A DNA stretch of 64,000 bases from Todiramphus chloris collaris (GCA_025345505.1 JANVCC010000013.1:957215-1021214); one strand, 5' to 3'. Shown: positions 25,388-40,104, counted from the stretch's first letter. The notes: generated by a model from the sequence alone, not told the origin. Program-made: numbers and translations.

Positions 25388-25530
25388 CACAGAATCACAG
25401 AATCATTAAGGTTGGAAAAGACCTCTAAGATCATCAAATCCAGCCATCTACCCAACATTACCATGACCACTAATTCATGTCCTAAAGTGCCACATCTAAA
25501 AATCTCATCCAAAATTTTCAGACTGTTTGG
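25388..25530 (-). mobile_element. CR1 LINE 3' end, very short copy
   Basis: The plus strand begins with the reverse complement of the CR1 3' repeat (CACAGAATCACAGAATCATT). It continues with AAGGTTGGAAAAGACCTCTA and AGATCATCAAATCCAGCC, characteristic of a CR1 3' UTR subtype different from the copies at 13.3 and 20.5 kb. The recognisable part ends near CCACATCTAAAAATCTC at about 25510-25530. Only untranslated sequence and the extreme ORF2 end can remain. Confidence 0.88.
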
Positions 25531-25660
25531 TGGAGTTTTTTGGTGTTTGCTTTGGTCTTTTTTTAAGAGGCCAAATGATAGAAATCTGATGTGTTTTGCT
25601 GAAGAGCCAACTCTAGTAAAAGAATAGATTTTAAAGAACCCCCTTTTGGAGACTTTTTCC

Positions 25661-25685
25661 TTTTTTTTTTTTTTTTTTTTTTTTT
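25661..25685. repeat. T25 homopolymer
   Basis: Twenty-five consecutive T residues on the plus strand are followed by GTTTGTTTG. On the minus strand this is an A25 run at the left edge of the CpG-enriched patch, which would suit a poly(A) tail of a minus-strand retrocopy. CR1 itself does not leave poly(A) tails. Confidence 0.9.
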
Positions 25686-25724
25686 GTTTGTTTGTATTAA
25701 AATAATACTATTGCTAAATGCATG

Positions 25725-25935
25725 TCGATTGTAAAGAGTGGAGCAATGTATGCAGCATGTTTGTTATACGTTACTGTCTGCTTGACGTTGGATGTGATTC
25801 ATGTCTTCTCTGTGCTAGAACAGCGAAAGACAGTGTGCTGACGGGAGTGCGTGTGTGTTTGTACCGGTCTAGACATGCCTACCAGGAGACCGACAACAAA
25901 TGGTGCTCTCTTGGAGATAACGACAACAATCAGCA
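25725..25935. other. CpG-enriched patch of unknown origin
   Basis: About nine CpG dinucleotides occur in some 210 bases (in ACGTTACTG, GACGTTGG, CAGCGAAAG, GACGGGAGTGCGTG, ACCGGTC, GACCGACAAC and AACGACAAC, among others). The neighbouring DNA is nearly CpG-free. The plus frame 25718-25957 ends in a polar stretch containing ETDNKWCSLGDNDNNQQLD. I do not recognise it. The patch could be an exon, a conserved element, or a retrocopy read from the minus strand with its A25 tail at 25661-25685. No choice is possible without comparison. Confidence 0.3.
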
Positions 25936-28900
25936 ACTGGACATTAGCTTCTTCTAACTGGCAGCCCAGGGGGACAGAGCACATGCAAATGCTGTGGCTA
26001 GTTTCAAACCAAGGGCAGAGGTCTCTGACACTTTACCAGGAAGGTGACTGACTGCCTGTTGCAGGGACTGAGTGAATCCTGGGGGTGGGGAGCCAGAGAC
26101 ATGAGTATCACTGCCAGTGTGGACGTGTGTGCATATTTTGTTTTCCGCATTTAAAGCTGAAGGGACTCTCAATAACTAATATCTTGTTTTCAAAGGTTAT
26201 GGCAGATCTGACTTGTTCCCTGGTGGCACAAGATGTCAGGATGCACTGCAGCTGCTGAAAGAGTTGGTATGAGACCTAAAGGAGCCCACAGTAGGAGCCT
26301 TGTTTAGGGAAGGAGTCAGCATTGAGCAATAAACAGGCTCATCCTAGGTAACAGCCAGAGGTGATTTTGCTCCTTCCACCTGGTGAGAAACTGAAACATT
26401 TTGTTTTCACTTCTCAAAATAATTGTGAAAGTTGCAGGGAGTTTCTAGAAGCTTTATTTCCATTCTGGAGTGGAAGAAACTTTTAATAATGCGTATGAAT
26501 CAATTCCATCTGTCCTTCACCACTGAAAGTACCATTATGCATGGGCACCTTGAGTGACCATCTTTCACTTTCTGAGTGTCTCATAATAATGGCCTTCAGG
26601 AGGCTTGCATACTGGAAAAGATACAATCTATTAATCACCGTTGCCTAATTCCATTCTTCTGCCATGTTAGATCTAAACAGTGAGTTGTCACAAAGGTAAG
26701 AATCAATTTTAAGCAGTAAAATACATCAAACTGTGTAGTCTGCTAAACTGCTCCAATACAGATGAATGCCTTTTTTTATTTTAAGCAGCTGTCAAGTGCA
26801 CAGCAAGCAAAATAAATTTTCCCATTTTCTGTGTGTTTTGATCAGCACATCTGCAAAACTAACACCTGTTATTATATTTTTGTAATTGCATGATATCTTG
26901 CAGCCAGGACACAGAAATATTTCTGAGTAGAAAATGATAATTCAAAATAAATGATAATCAAGGAAAATTTTGTACATACTAAAACTATTTTTTTGTTGTT
27001 TTGTTTATGCCTTGAAGAGTGAAAGAGGAGTAGAAATCTTGTATTACAAACTTCTTTACCTACTCCTAACATCAGGCATACACCCCTCTACAAGTTTTAT
27101 GTAGCTTACACTTTATATTGTCAAGAAAATCTTTACTAAGCAGGATCATTTAGGAGATGGTTGGAATGTAACAGCCATGAAATGGCAGTAAAAAGAAATA
27201 TGAAGGTGGATGTTTTCTAAGTAAAACTACTCAAGGCACAGCAAGAAAAGACAGAAAAAGTCATAGGTGTTCTCTTCCATTTGTGACTGCATTTAGCTCT
27301 GGCTGTTTGCAGTATTCGTGGCTGTACAAACAAGCAAAAGGGATTGCACCTCCACCTTACTAAGCATGCAGGCATCAGGTCAAAGTTAGTTTCTAGGCTC
27401 CCTCTACAGTCAATGGAGAAAATTAGTTACCTCTGGAGGGCAGGTTCTTTCTTTGGGTGTGTATTTTACAGACGTCAAGGTGCCTTGATACAGATTTGTG
27501 AACAATGAAGTAAATTGTCTGTGTACTTGATCACCTTAACAGTAAAGGTAGAAGCATGGAAATAGCCATCTCTGCTTATACTTTTCTATTCGTCACTTAA
27601 CACTTATCCGTGTTTACTGAATGGAAAAATCCCTAAGTATTTTTAGGTATCTGTGAAGTTATCTTCTATCCTCCATGAAAAAAAATGAGGCTTTTGTCCA
27701 GTTTCATCAATGTATCATTTTTACATAGCTAATATTTCTTATACATTCATTCTAAGGTTTAATAAAGATTCATATATAGGTTTTGAATAATTTAATTTGA
27801 AGCCATTAAGTGGACCTAAGTTCCACCTCATCCAAAACCTCAATGGGAGATCTGCCATTTGAGAATCTGTTGTCATCACTTGTCATTAACATGGGGCAAC
27901 TTAACATCATTGTGGCGTGATCTTCTGTGCTGCATTAACCATCATGTATGGAGAATATACCAGTCTTCTCTAGGATTTATTCATCATAACTCTCTGCAGA
28001 CTTAGCAAATCTGGTTCAGCCACTTTCTTAAGCTATTCCTGGATGTGACCTCATACTTGTTAAATGATGAGGTTTTGTTCTGGTTTTGTGTTTGCTTAAT
28101 TTCTTTTTTTAAAGGGACACTGCTGAAATCATTCCTTCCTCTTATTAAGGGGTATGTTGTAGAAGGAGATTTTCAAGGAGATCTGAGTTCTATATTCATA
28201 CAATAGACAGGAACAAGTTGTTCCAGTGACAAATACAATAGACGAATGGTAGGATAACCTTTGTGATAAAGACTCCAAGTGAATTTAAATAAGAACAACA
28301 AAAAAAGAGCGGGGTCAGACAAAAGACAATGAGATAAATTTTCTCATGTCCACACATGCAAAATTGATTGTCCTTCAGAGATCTAAATTAATATGGATAT
28401 TTCAAATGTGGTAACCAACTGCAAAAAGAGGGAGGGAGAAAGAGGCTAATTCTGACCTCTAAAATGGATACTGACAAAGTCGAGGCATAACAACTGTAAG
28501 TAGCTCTTGAGTTAGTATTCCTGCTCCTAACTCCAGGTGCTCAGCTCTGCCAGCAGATGCTGATAAACACTAACAAAAAATGGACCTTATTAACAGTTAC
28601 AGATGTTCTCAAAATCGAAGTTAGTAACAGTTATAGCATTCCAGATTCTGACTCTGTTAACTAGCAGAGAACAGATATTCTTGCAGCATACTGTACTTAG
28701 CACTACATACTTAACAGAAGTTAATAAGTAATTGTGAGACAGAGCTTTGTTTTCACAGGGTGAAGTGATTGATGCTCCATTGCATTGTCCCACCACAACT
28801 GCTGTGTTTTAATTAAAAATATCATACTACATTAGTACTTGAAAATATGCGGGTTTAAGCCACTGTGATTTCTTCCATACTCTTGGCCTTGAATTAAATG

Positions 28901-31900
28901 AACAATAAAACCCCTCCATTATCAGACTGGAAGGACTGACATATTTATGTACTCAGCTTTGAAAAGGCATTTTTTCTTGACATTGTGAACACTGGATCTC
29001 AGCTTCATTGTTGGTGCCAAATATTCTGACAGAGCAAAGGCAGAAGTTGAGCTCATATATCAAGAACACTACAGTTTCTGCGTAAGATCCCGAAACTGTA
29101 AAATACCTGAGAAAAGAGTAACTGCTTTTCTTCTCCCATTTAAGTTTTGTTTTCACCTTGGAGAAGATATAAATTCTGAAAGACTAAGTTCTTCAGATAT
29201 AGTACAGAGTAAAAATTAGAGAGAATTTTGTTTGAAATGCCACGTAAACTAGGAATATCTCAGGAATAATTTGAGGATCACAGTGACATATAGAATTTTC
29301 TCATAGAAAATACATTGTATTAATAACTAAAGACAAAGGATTATGTAATACAGTGCCATAAAAAAAATTCATAGGCATATTTGGGAATATGGAAACCCAC
29401 TGATATTTCAACTGTGTGTGTGAAAACTCTATGATATATAGTAGAAATGAGATGGAATTTTACTCAGTACCACTAGCAACCATGCTCAGCTTTTACACAG
29501 CTTTTGCACACATGTTCTGGAAGTGTAACAAAATAGGTGGTGAGTTCTACAGCTGTCCTACACATCCAGGTAGACAGGCTTGCTTTTCTCCTTCTTTTCC
29601 ACATGCATCCCTACAGGGTTATCCTGCCCTGGAGTCAGGACAAAAACCTGTTTGGGGAAACCTGAAGTTAGACTACAATAGGCCACAAATGAAAGCCTAG
29701 CTAGTCTCCTCAGGCCTCCAGAGTGAGCTGGGAACTCCAAGCTGCTTTAATAATCAAGCATATTATTTTCTGTGAAGATGGCTGGTGTCAGTGCAATTGT
29801 ATTCAGTCAGTGCTAAGTTGTAAAACAGCTTTATCAGGGGCACATGCAGGTCTAACACAACACATGTGATCTGCATATAAGGTTACAAAATCAGTAAGCT
29901 CTTTATGCCTACAACAGAAATGCTACAGTGGCATCAACAGATAAATAGATAATATATAACTCACCCCTTCCCTAAAACTAACAGGGATGCTTTGCATGAT
30001 TTGTTCTGATGCTGAATATTTTTCTACAGTCTTTTCTCTCATCTTCTGACACCTCTAAGGTGAAAAAGTTTTCTGTGCCCCAAGTGGTCTTCTCCATGCC
30101 ACCAAAGTATCTCTACTCAGGCAGTTGAATAAATAATGGTATTCCCCAGCCTGGCTGATGAACAGCACAGGACTGCAGGCAGAGTGTAAATTGCATATTT
30201 ACCGAGGACTCCCATAATAGCTCAGTTTTCTAATAAATTAGGTATGCATCAGCTTTACTTGCACAAATTTCCCCAGATCCCTTTGCCTACTCTATGTCTC
30301 CTTGATCAACTGGAGATAAGTCTGGCAAAAGCTATTTTGAAACAGCTCCTCTGAAGGAGCTATATTTGATTCTCTGAATCACCAACTTCCTCTTCCCACA
30401 GATCCCCCAGTGTAGCTTGGGTGGGTTATGGACCCATGGTCTTGCTTGTGCCCCAGATTAGGCAGGACACCTCCCCTAGCAAGGCACTGCTGTGTTTCCT
30501 CAAGCTAGAGTCTCCACACATGGTGACTGCAGCAGTGACCCTGACTGATGAGTCTTCCCTGTGTCTCTGACTGTACCAATACCACTGCTTTTGCAGCTGG
30601 TGTGTGAAACCTCATCAGTGAACTGTTCTGCATGTGTGTGTTTCTAGCCAACAGAGACATTGCTGAACCACTCCTTGTAAAGTCCCCACAAGAGGTGATA
30701 CGAATACAGCTCAGGAAGCTGACCAGAGAAGGACTGAACAGTGAGAAGTGACAGGGGCTAAGGGAAGAGCTTCCTGAACTAGCAGTGTTGCTGGGGTTTG
30801 ACAAGGTAACTATGCTCCTTATGGCAAAGAGGTTGCCTTGCTGTCAGCTGTCCTGGGTGCCACAGACTCAGCTCTTCTAACCCAGAAGTGGCTACTTTGC
30901 CATTTGGAAATGCCTGTTGGCTTTCTGCCCATAAACTTATGGAAACACCCTATTTGTGTATATGCAGACCTAGGATGAATGCAAAGAGATGTGCATTAAC
31001 TTTCCAAATTCCATTTCTACCATCACTTACACAGAAATAATTTTAGCTTTTAAAAACTGTGATTAATTTAGAATGTCTATCTGTTTTTAACACTACCACT
31101 TTCAATATAAAATCTTTGGTAAGGTCACTAGGTGCCCCAGTTTCACCAGTGTCCCAGTTTCATGATGACAGTGACAGAGATAGTAAGGTGCCCTGGTTTT
31201 TAAAACTACTGGAGAGCCTTCTGCTGTCTTGGGTGCACAATCATTAAGAATTTGCAAAAACGAAAAAAAAAAGAGGATTGTCACAGGAAAGAAAGGAATT
31301 TGCAAATGACAGCAAAGTAAAATACTAATTTGTTTTCCTATTGACAGTGCATCAAGCTCTCCCTGATCATTTACTGTTATGTTTATCTGCCATGCCAGGT
31401 TGTTCATATTAATAAATATTTCAACTGAAAATCATATTTAAATGAACTGTAATTTTATTCACTGTCAAGATGTGTAGTTACAGCTGTCAAGAAAGCTATT
31501 AGATTTTGTTCCACATGATTTTATTTTTCCTAATGGTACTGTAGAAACTGAAACCAAGGCACCACTCCAATGCATCTTTTGCTTTGCAATAAAAATCCTC
31601 TTAATATATATTTTTTTTTAATTCATAGTTAATTTACATCATGCTTAATGTGCTAGGCCAAAGAATTTCTTGCTCTTTCCCAATTTCATCTGAAAGGTGA
31701 GTGAATCTAAGATAGTGAGTGAATGGTGCCAAGGCAAGTGGCATCAGCCTGCATTTTCCATAGCTAGCTCCAGGCATGATTGTTGAAAGTCCCATCTCCA
31801 GTTGTGGGCTTTCAGTACCTTCCTGTCCACAGTCAAGTTCATAATAGTTAAACCCAAAGGGATGTCAAGAGGAAAACAAGAGTCAAGAATATAAAAGGCT

Positions 31901-34385
31901 GAAAAAGGCTATTGGTTTTGGAAACAGCAGCAAACTCTACTTAGTCATGGTTGAATTTAAATAGCTTTTTAGATGACTGCCATGTTTCTGTTCAAACATC
32001 TTCACCAGAGCTATGAAGCAACATATTTGATCCAAGAAAGTAACATCTGGCATTCAAAAATTCAAGTATCCTTGAAATTATATACAACAGCAAAGCTCAT
32101 TTCTCTCTTTGCTCTTGTCTTTGTTTAACACTTTCTCTGCCAGTCAAGGACAATAATTTTAGATTTGTGGATTCTTTACTGAATCCCTTAAATCAGTTCT
32201 TTCAAACTGGTGTGTGCTTTCACTGTCTCCACTTACATTGGGGTAACAGCAAAATTCAGTCCTCTTCTGCCAAAGCCATGCTTTTATATCACTCTTGATC
32301 AAGTCAAAGCCCAATGGAGACAGCAAAGTGGAACAAAATCTGCCATTCTTTCTTTTTCTTCCCTTTTTTTTTTTTTTAAATAGAAAACTCATCGATGACA
32401 ATGTGATCTTTTGAAATGCATAATATGTTATAATTCCATGCTTAAATAAAACCATACAGCTTTAGCATGTTTCATTTGTGCACCTTATTTCTTAATTTCA
32501 TCTCTCAATTGGTCCTGCATGTTCAGAGCCAAGCACTTTGAATGCTTTCTAAAGGGAATTTGGTTAGATCCTCACATTACAAAACAGATACCTATGCATG
32601 TCCAGGAGTCATGCAAGCAGAGTGTAATCTCTTTAAATGTGTTTCTTTAGATGAAAAAGAAAAACACAGCTCACCCCATGGCTCTTGCTCTGAAAGGGAG
32701 CAGTGGTGTGCTGCTTGTGCCCATTATAACGCAGTCTGCACAGGCTGTTTCATTAAAACCTTTCATTCTCCTAAAGGGGGAGGTGAAACTGAATCTAAGA
32801 GATAAAAATCCCACAATAACTGCACACAATTTAGCTCCCAAATGGGACCTAACATGATTAAAATAATAAGCATCACACTGTGCTCAACAGCACTTCAACT
32901 AGTGTAACTAGGGTATAAAATATTAAACATATATCCAACAGAAAAATTTTGAATTAAAACTGAAACAGCAAGTCTGGGAGAGCATTACAGTGTGGGATAG
33001 ACTGCTGTCAGTCTAAATGCACTGCTAAAGATGGGAAGAGTTTACTGACATGGCTAAGGACTGGCCAAAAATACAGTCCATGCCTTCTTTCAGAGAAAAC
33101 TCCATGACACAAAGGTTGATCTCATAATTGTAAAACTTCCAGCTATTTTCATGAAACTTCAATGAAGTACTAAATCCTGAGGTTTTAATGATGCAACTCA
33201 TTAGATCCTTGCCTAAATGCTGAGATGGCCACATCCTCTGGCTCCTCTAGGGCAGCTTCCATCCCCTGGGCTAGAGGGCTGGGGCTGCAGCGACAGCTGT
33301 CTCAAGACACCAGGTCAGCTGGCAGCAGTTTTCAGGAGGTATGACACATGTTGGGAAATATTAAGAAAGAAATGACAGAACAGCATCATTATCATGGAAC
33401 AGTATAGATCTGTAGGATATTTGAGTTTTGAAAACTTAATAGAGATCTTAGATCTCTGTCTCAGAGGAGTTAAAGTAGAAGTAGAAAAGATATGGTAAAG
33501 GCAATGAGAAGGGCCAAGGAGGGGAGTGGTTTTAAATGAGTAAGGACTAAAGAGACTAAGAGGTCAACAGATGGGAAATTGAGAGGGACAGAACGCAGGT
33601 AATATGCTGTGTGACCTGAATGTCAGAAGGAAATGGATTTTCCCCATCTCTTTCAGAGCAAAAAACAAGGGGGATTTAATGAAACTAGCAAGTGTCAGAT
33701 TTAAAACAAGAAAGAGGAAACTGCTTTTCACATGTTGAGTGCATAAACCATGAATCTTACAACTGGATGTGGTGGGGTTAAAAGTTAGCATGAGGTCAAG
33801 AAGCAACTGGACAAATCAAGGGCGCAAAAAAATGCATTAGTGACTACCAAAGGCAAAGACCATGTTCAGGAAATCTCCAAGCCACAAGTTGCGGAAGACT
33901 GGAAGAGTATTTTGAGAAAGTATTTCTGAGTGTGTTAATATTGCTAAATAATTGTTCATGTTAAATTTTTGTACTGCTTTTATGTCGCCAGCCCTCCTGG
34001 GCACTGTGGAGGATGCAGGACTGGCTAGAATTTTCTTGCCCTAACCCTTCTTACAATTTAATGTTGAATATGTTAAAAATGGAACAAGAAAGATGTAAAA
34101 ATGAAGCCCATAGTTTAAGCCATGGGGAAGATACACTAGGAGACTTTTATTGTTGTTCAAATTATATCCCATGATGGCTCTTTGTGAAACTGATCTTTAA
34201 CAGTTTCAATCATCCTGGGGTCAGCAAAAAAATAGAACTCTTTTTCAGTCAGTGAGTGCTGTAAATAATTTTCTCTGGATGACTGGCTCTCTGGAAAATC
34301 CACTATTGCCTTTGACAATTCACTGGTCTGTTTGGGAAAAGAAACCATTTCTGATGTGTTAAGCTTTGCCTGATATAACGGCTCC

Positions 34386-34423
34386 TATCATATGTCAATT
34401 ATGTTTTCTATCATACGTCAATT
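34386..34423. repeat. Short direct repeat, 23-bp period
   Basis: TATCATATGTCAATT at 34386-34400 recurs as TATCATACGTCAATT at 34409-34423 with one transition. The spacer is ATGTTTTC. A local duplication is the simplest reading. Confidence 0.75.
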
Positions 34424-37400
34424 TTGACTTCTCTGGCAAACTGAAAACTGATGATTAACAGCAAAATCATCCATAAATACATGGAATGCACTCTGGTACA
34501 TACCAAGAAACACTTTTTCTATAAAACCATCACAAACAATACTGTTTCATCATATGAATTTAGTCTCTCTGGTTCCAGAAAAATAGTATGTGTCATATAG
34601 AAAATGCAAATGTGGCCGCTGTCATCAGGTTATACTAATTTGATACAATGATGATACGATTTGTAGCCCACACACCAGACCTGTAATGACAAGCAATCTC
34701 CAAGTATATTCTGTTGTCATTTTAAGAATGAAGGTATAAATTTTAAAGGTCTGAATGTTACTTGAACTTGAGCAGAAACCTATTTTCTCTAGCAGGATTT
34801 ATTCTTCTGATTTATGGCACAGACTCAGGCCACTGGGCCTTTCAAAACATCTACTTCTTTGCATTGGACTTCAAACTATGCAGGTACATTGCCTGTAGCT
34901 ACAGCATGGATTTTTATAATTTTTCTTGCTTTCTATAATAGTAATGGGCAGGTTAATAGTATCTGCAACAGTTCAAGTTAACAGGTTTCTGAACTGGCTG
35001 AAATAATCTATACCTGGCCACAATATAATTTTTCTACACAATCATTAATAACTTTTATGACAGCAACTCTGTATTGAATCTTAAAGGAAGAAGTAGAGTA
35101 TCGTTTGCTGTAATTAGCATTGACAAGTATATTAACTAGACTGGGGCAAATTTTATGATTCTTATTGTTCCACTAGCATTCAGAAACATCTGAGTCTCCA
35201 TTTTGATGTGAAAAAGTTTTTGGGAAAGGAGTAAAAAACAACAACAACAATAAATTCCAATTGTCTTGTTTCTTTATCTTTGCTTCATGCCACTGAGGAG
35301 TGGTAGGCAGAAAACACTTTGTACACTATGCCCTTTATGGGATATGAATTGTTTCTCTTCCATTTAAGAAAACTGAAGTGTGCTGTAGAAAAAAGAGGTA
35401 AAACAATTTCATACACTGATGAATTTTCTAGGATTTTATTTTTGGAAAAAATAATCTCCATTTCTACAGAAGGTTAAAGTTATGCAGGAAGCAGCTGATA
35501 CTCAGAAAAAAAATACTGATTTTTTTTCAGAGACTAGGTCTGCATTTTCCTTAGTGATTTTTCAAATTTATTTATTTATTTTAGTTCTCTTATGAGTAAA
35601 AATCCCCAGAGAAGAAAAATTAGGTAACTAATTCATGCCAAGGTTGAAGAAAAAATTAATGTGAAAAAATAATTAGAATCTGCAGTTTCTCCTTGAGTTG
35701 CATTCTTCTTTTAATGATCATGCATCAGAAAGACACATTTTCTTCAGCTGTAGTAAACCCTTCATTTCTGAAGATGTGAAAAATCCAGTACTTTTTCTTT
35801 TAATCATTAACTGTACGGATATCAGAAACCAAGCAGAGAACATGAGGAAGGAATATTATGATATGATTTTTTATAATAATTTTTCAGATGAGAGGTATTT
35901 GAGAAGATCCAGAAAGCTGCTGACTTCTGTAATCTGTGTAAGCAGTTGCAAGGAATAATTCCCACTCTGTAAAAATATTGTTGAGAACAACTATCTAAAA
36001 ACAAATTGCCTGATATTCTGCTGAAGCATAAACAACATAGTCATCTTTAAAAATTAAATAAACTTTTGCTTCGGTGAATTGGAATTCATTGTTAATCTCA
36101 CTGGGATCTGGACTGCAAAGATAACCTTCATGAATCGAATATCAGACTTCCTGAAGACAAGGATGTTTAGCATACTCGGTAATTTTTCTGACATGCACCT
36201 ATTTGTCTGTTTTTGTTTGTCTTGCTTTTGATGTCTGTTCCCATTCTTCTCGCTTGATTCCTTGGTATGTAGCATGGTTCGTACTTGACACATGCTAGCA
36301 AATTATAACGTATCACATTTTAATGAAGTGCATTTATAGAAAGAGATGGACAGAGCCACAAGGAAGAAGAATTTGTGGAGAACAGACTGACTGGTATGAC
36401 TGTGCATCTGTCATAGGAAAATCAAGGCATCCCAGAGCAGAGAACTCAGCCTTTGGAAGTCAGAAGACTCAGAAGTGGTGTTCTGCTGAATGGGGGACTT
36501 ATCCAACAAGGGAGCAATGAATAGCACTCAGCAAGTCTTTGGCCACCAGAGAGCAAAGGCAGAGATTGCATGGAAAGTTTGTACTGTCCACCATCTCCCA
36601 TTGCTAAGAAAGGAATAAGGGTGTTTTATGTTCTTGTCCTAAACTATCATCAAAACATGAGGTTTTGCCCATGGCAGCACTTCAAAAAGTAGAGGTGTCT
36701 GTCCTGGACACCACTGCAGCTGTGCTTCTTCAAGCAACGTCCTTGGAGGTGTCTCACTTCTGCAGCAGCGTCACAACCTTCATACTGTGGTGGTGGCTGG
36801 GAGAAGATTCGCATAGCAAAACTGTTGTCCTAAAACTCCAAGACAGAAGCACTGCTTGGGCCTCATGGTACAAAAGTGTTAAAATTCATGGCCTAGTGGA
36901 GTGAGACCCATACTCAGGGAAGAGCTATTTCAGGGCTGCACATGCACCAGATATATTCAAAAACTCACCATAACCACACAGATGTCTGCATTTTGTAATA
37001 AAAGATCCATGTTTCCCACCTGATGAAGTCTGACTGGAAGAAATTTAACAGGTGGTGTTCCTCTCAGGATAGTCTGCCTCAATGAGATTTACCACAATTT
37101 CAGATGGGATGCAAAGGTTCACGGGGCAGTTCTCCTAAGGGAGAATATCTTGCATGGAAGGTGAGTGAATCTTTAGGAGAACTCCAAGACTCAACAACCC
37201 TCTGAGAAAAAATGTGACCTGAATTTTAACTTTAATGCCAGATTATACAGAGGCAAATTCTGTGTAAACTTTGATCTAAAACATGTTAGACAGTACAACC
37301 GTCCATAGGCTTCATTATTTAAATAAAAATACAGATACATGATATAAACAAAGATATATGAGGAAATAAAGACTAAAATAAATTCTTACTTAAATGTTTG

Positions 37401-38611
37401 TTTATCAAGAAAGACAAAGGTGACTTTCACAAACCTGTATAAAAAACATCTGCATGATCTATACACATACATGCACACAGATGTGTGTATATGTACATAT
37501 AAAAGTATATATATTCACAAATGATACAATCTATTTGTAGTTCTTTTAGAGCAGAGTTCTTTTAGGTAGCTAAGTGCACTGTCATACAGTCAGTAAAGGA
37601 AGTAGACAGTTGCATTCACTTTCCCTGGAAGCTGAGAGATGCCTCATGAACCTTTGTGATTGTGGCAGGCCAAGACATTAGCAGTTCTGTGTGATACCAG
37701 CTTTCCTCTCTTGGATCAAAGTGATGCTGGTACTTATTAAGCGAGTTCTGCAAAGCCTTTATCACAGGTATGTAATGAGGGTTTTTTGTTTATCATTACA
37801 TGGACCTCTAACGACAGAGGGCTGAATTCCTTCTCTGACATAAAGGAGATCAGCCTCATCATCTGGCCATTTCAGTGGTAAAACCATCTGGATTACTGAG
37901 GAATACTGCAGGTATACTATATTCAAATATTTTTCCCCATACACGGAGTTTTGGTGGATGATTTGAGTTACAACCCATCGTAGTGAGATTTTCCAGACAT
38001 GCTAAGTATGTAAAGTGAGCAGACAGCTGTCTGAGTTTAGACATACCAGAATGTTTTCTGCCTTCTTTGATGCAGATACCCTGTATGGCATTCTAACTAG
38101 GTATCAAACATTTGTCTTTTTGCCTAGTGGTTTTTGCACAAAACTCTAAATGCTTCTTATCTATGCACCTGTCAACCTGCTTATCATAGTTCTAAAACCT
38201 GTGTCATTCCCATGGAAAATGGTTTTCATCATTAGGAATGAAGAACAGGAGAAGTGGAAGCATACGAGTGGTAGGGATCTCTTCCTTGATGTGCTCCAGT
38301 CAGAACAGGAATGCAGTGTCCTACAGGAAGTACTGTTAGGATACTATAGTCAATGAAAGTACCTGGACAACAATGACATAATCAGTGCCCATTCATTTTA
38401 GACACTTGTTATTCTTCATCACAGGCCTTGCTAATTATTGCTCTCAGCAGCAAAGCCACAGACATTTTGCAATAGGATATATTTTTAACTTCGTGTGGGA
38501 AATACACCTATAAATCCTGAAATCTGCTAATGGAGTCCATAGCCTGGATTTCCTTGGTGAGTTGATGCTGTGTCTCAGTGGGAACACAAAGAACTAATTA
38601 TTATCAGTTTA

Positions 38612-38647
38612 CTCTTCCCTCTCCCCCCCCCTCCTCCCCCACTCCCT
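38612..38647. repeat. Polypyrimidine (C-rich) tract
   Basis: About 36 bases contain almost only C and T on the plus strand, including a C9 run and a C5 run. Homopurine-homopyrimidine tracts of this kind can form triplex DNA or, on the G-rich strand, a quadruplex. Nothing ties it to a gene. Confidence 0.6.
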
Positions 38648-40104
38648 GCTTTTATTACTATAATAGCAAAACAAATGCAACAGTTGAAGAATATTTTAAA
38701 TAAAAGAATGGTTTTAATAAAGACAAAGAGATGAAAGTAGCTTCTGCAGAAGGTACATTTAAATCACGGCAATATCAGGACCTGAAGAATTTTCCATTTT
38801 GGTCCCTCGGACAATTTCAGATATGAATCAGATGGTGAATTAAGATGGTCAGCTGTAAACCACTGTCCTAGTAAAATGTAGTAAAGCATAATGCTTGGGA
38901 TGCAATTGGACTGATAGTCATAGTGCTCAGGGAATCCTTCGCCCAAAGGAGCTCTTAGCAATGACACAATAATAAATCTGGGGGATGCAGGTTTCCTTTA
39001 GGAAACCTAATCTAATCCGGTTAGAAGATGTAGTCCTTTGCAGATAACAGAGTGACACAACAAAAGTAGTTCTACTGACAAAGGGGGATACCAGGAATTC
39101 TTTTCTTTACGAGATTTTTTCTCCCATATGACGGTCTACTTGACTGGAGAATGCTGAAAGCAGAGGAGTGCCCATTGCAAGAATATGCTTGGGGCTTTCT
39201 CCCTTCAGGTGATATAGCCAATGAGATGAACCTGTACAAATCAGGTAGGTTCCTCTATGCCAACAGATGTTCTAGTATCTGAAGTCAACATCAAGTGGAG
39301 ACAAAAAAATTAAAAGCTTCTCTGCTCTGGATCTGAAAGATTAAATGGTCAGACCTTGGGTAGTTTCTTTGCAATAGTTATAACTGGAAACATTTTTATT
39401 TGTGTTATTATGAAAATCATTTTGAAAAGGTAATGCACTTCTCATTTGGGCCTTTTGCCTGAACTCATAGATCAACAATATGCTACACGATGTAATCTAT
39501 CTAAACTGATGAAGAATCAATAATGTTTCTGCATTCTTTGTACTGTTATGAAATTATCTATGATTAGGGTCAAACTCATTGAATTGTTCATGGGTACCTG
39601 GAAAAAACACACCTGTTAGAGTACCATTCATAAGTATCTTAGCATGAAAGAATGAGACATTTGTACATTTGTATTTTTCTGCAGCCACACAGTACTCTAC
39701 CTAATGTAATAATGAATTTCTATATACCATATATATTGTACATATATCTTATATATTGCATATATTACTATATATGGAATTATTAATTTTAGAACTGCAA
39801 TTACATTTAATGTTTTGAGAGAGCTCTGTTGGACATTCTCTTATATTCCTTGTTTCTGCCTTCTATTTGAATCCATTACTTTTCCATAATTTACTGTGAA
39901 TTTTTGGGTTTGTTTGTTTTTATTTTTCTTTTCCCCATAAAATCACCATTTATTGAAGAGATTTAGTAGCAGATGTTGTTTTATAGATAGCATGTGCATT
40001 CTGCTTCACTAGAGCCTGCATGCCCTCCATTAACATGCTAGTTCAGCTAGTTGGAGTAGGATCTAATGACAGCTTTCTCATGTCTGAAAGAAGTTGTTTG
40101 AGAT

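Larger units (their letters stand above)
25936..40104. other. Anonymous sequence, 14 kb without a recognisable element
   Basis: I find no CR1, LTR or RNA gene and no convincing exon here. Minor landmarks are a 23-bp imperfect repeat at 34386-34423 and a polypyrimidine tract at 38612-38647. An extreme AT stretch of TATAT/ATATG steps lies at about 39718-39778. Frames up to about 100 codons (for example 30505-30804 and 31102-31407, both minus) show no domain. Confidence 0.5.

Noticed and set aside
25166..25627. 153-codon plus-strand open frame
   Set aside because: It runs through the reversed CR1 3' end at 25388-25530, and the rest has no recognisable similarity.
39718..39778. AT-rich stretch as a promoter or matrix attachment site
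   Set aside because: TATAT steps are only low complexity, and nothing else supports a function.
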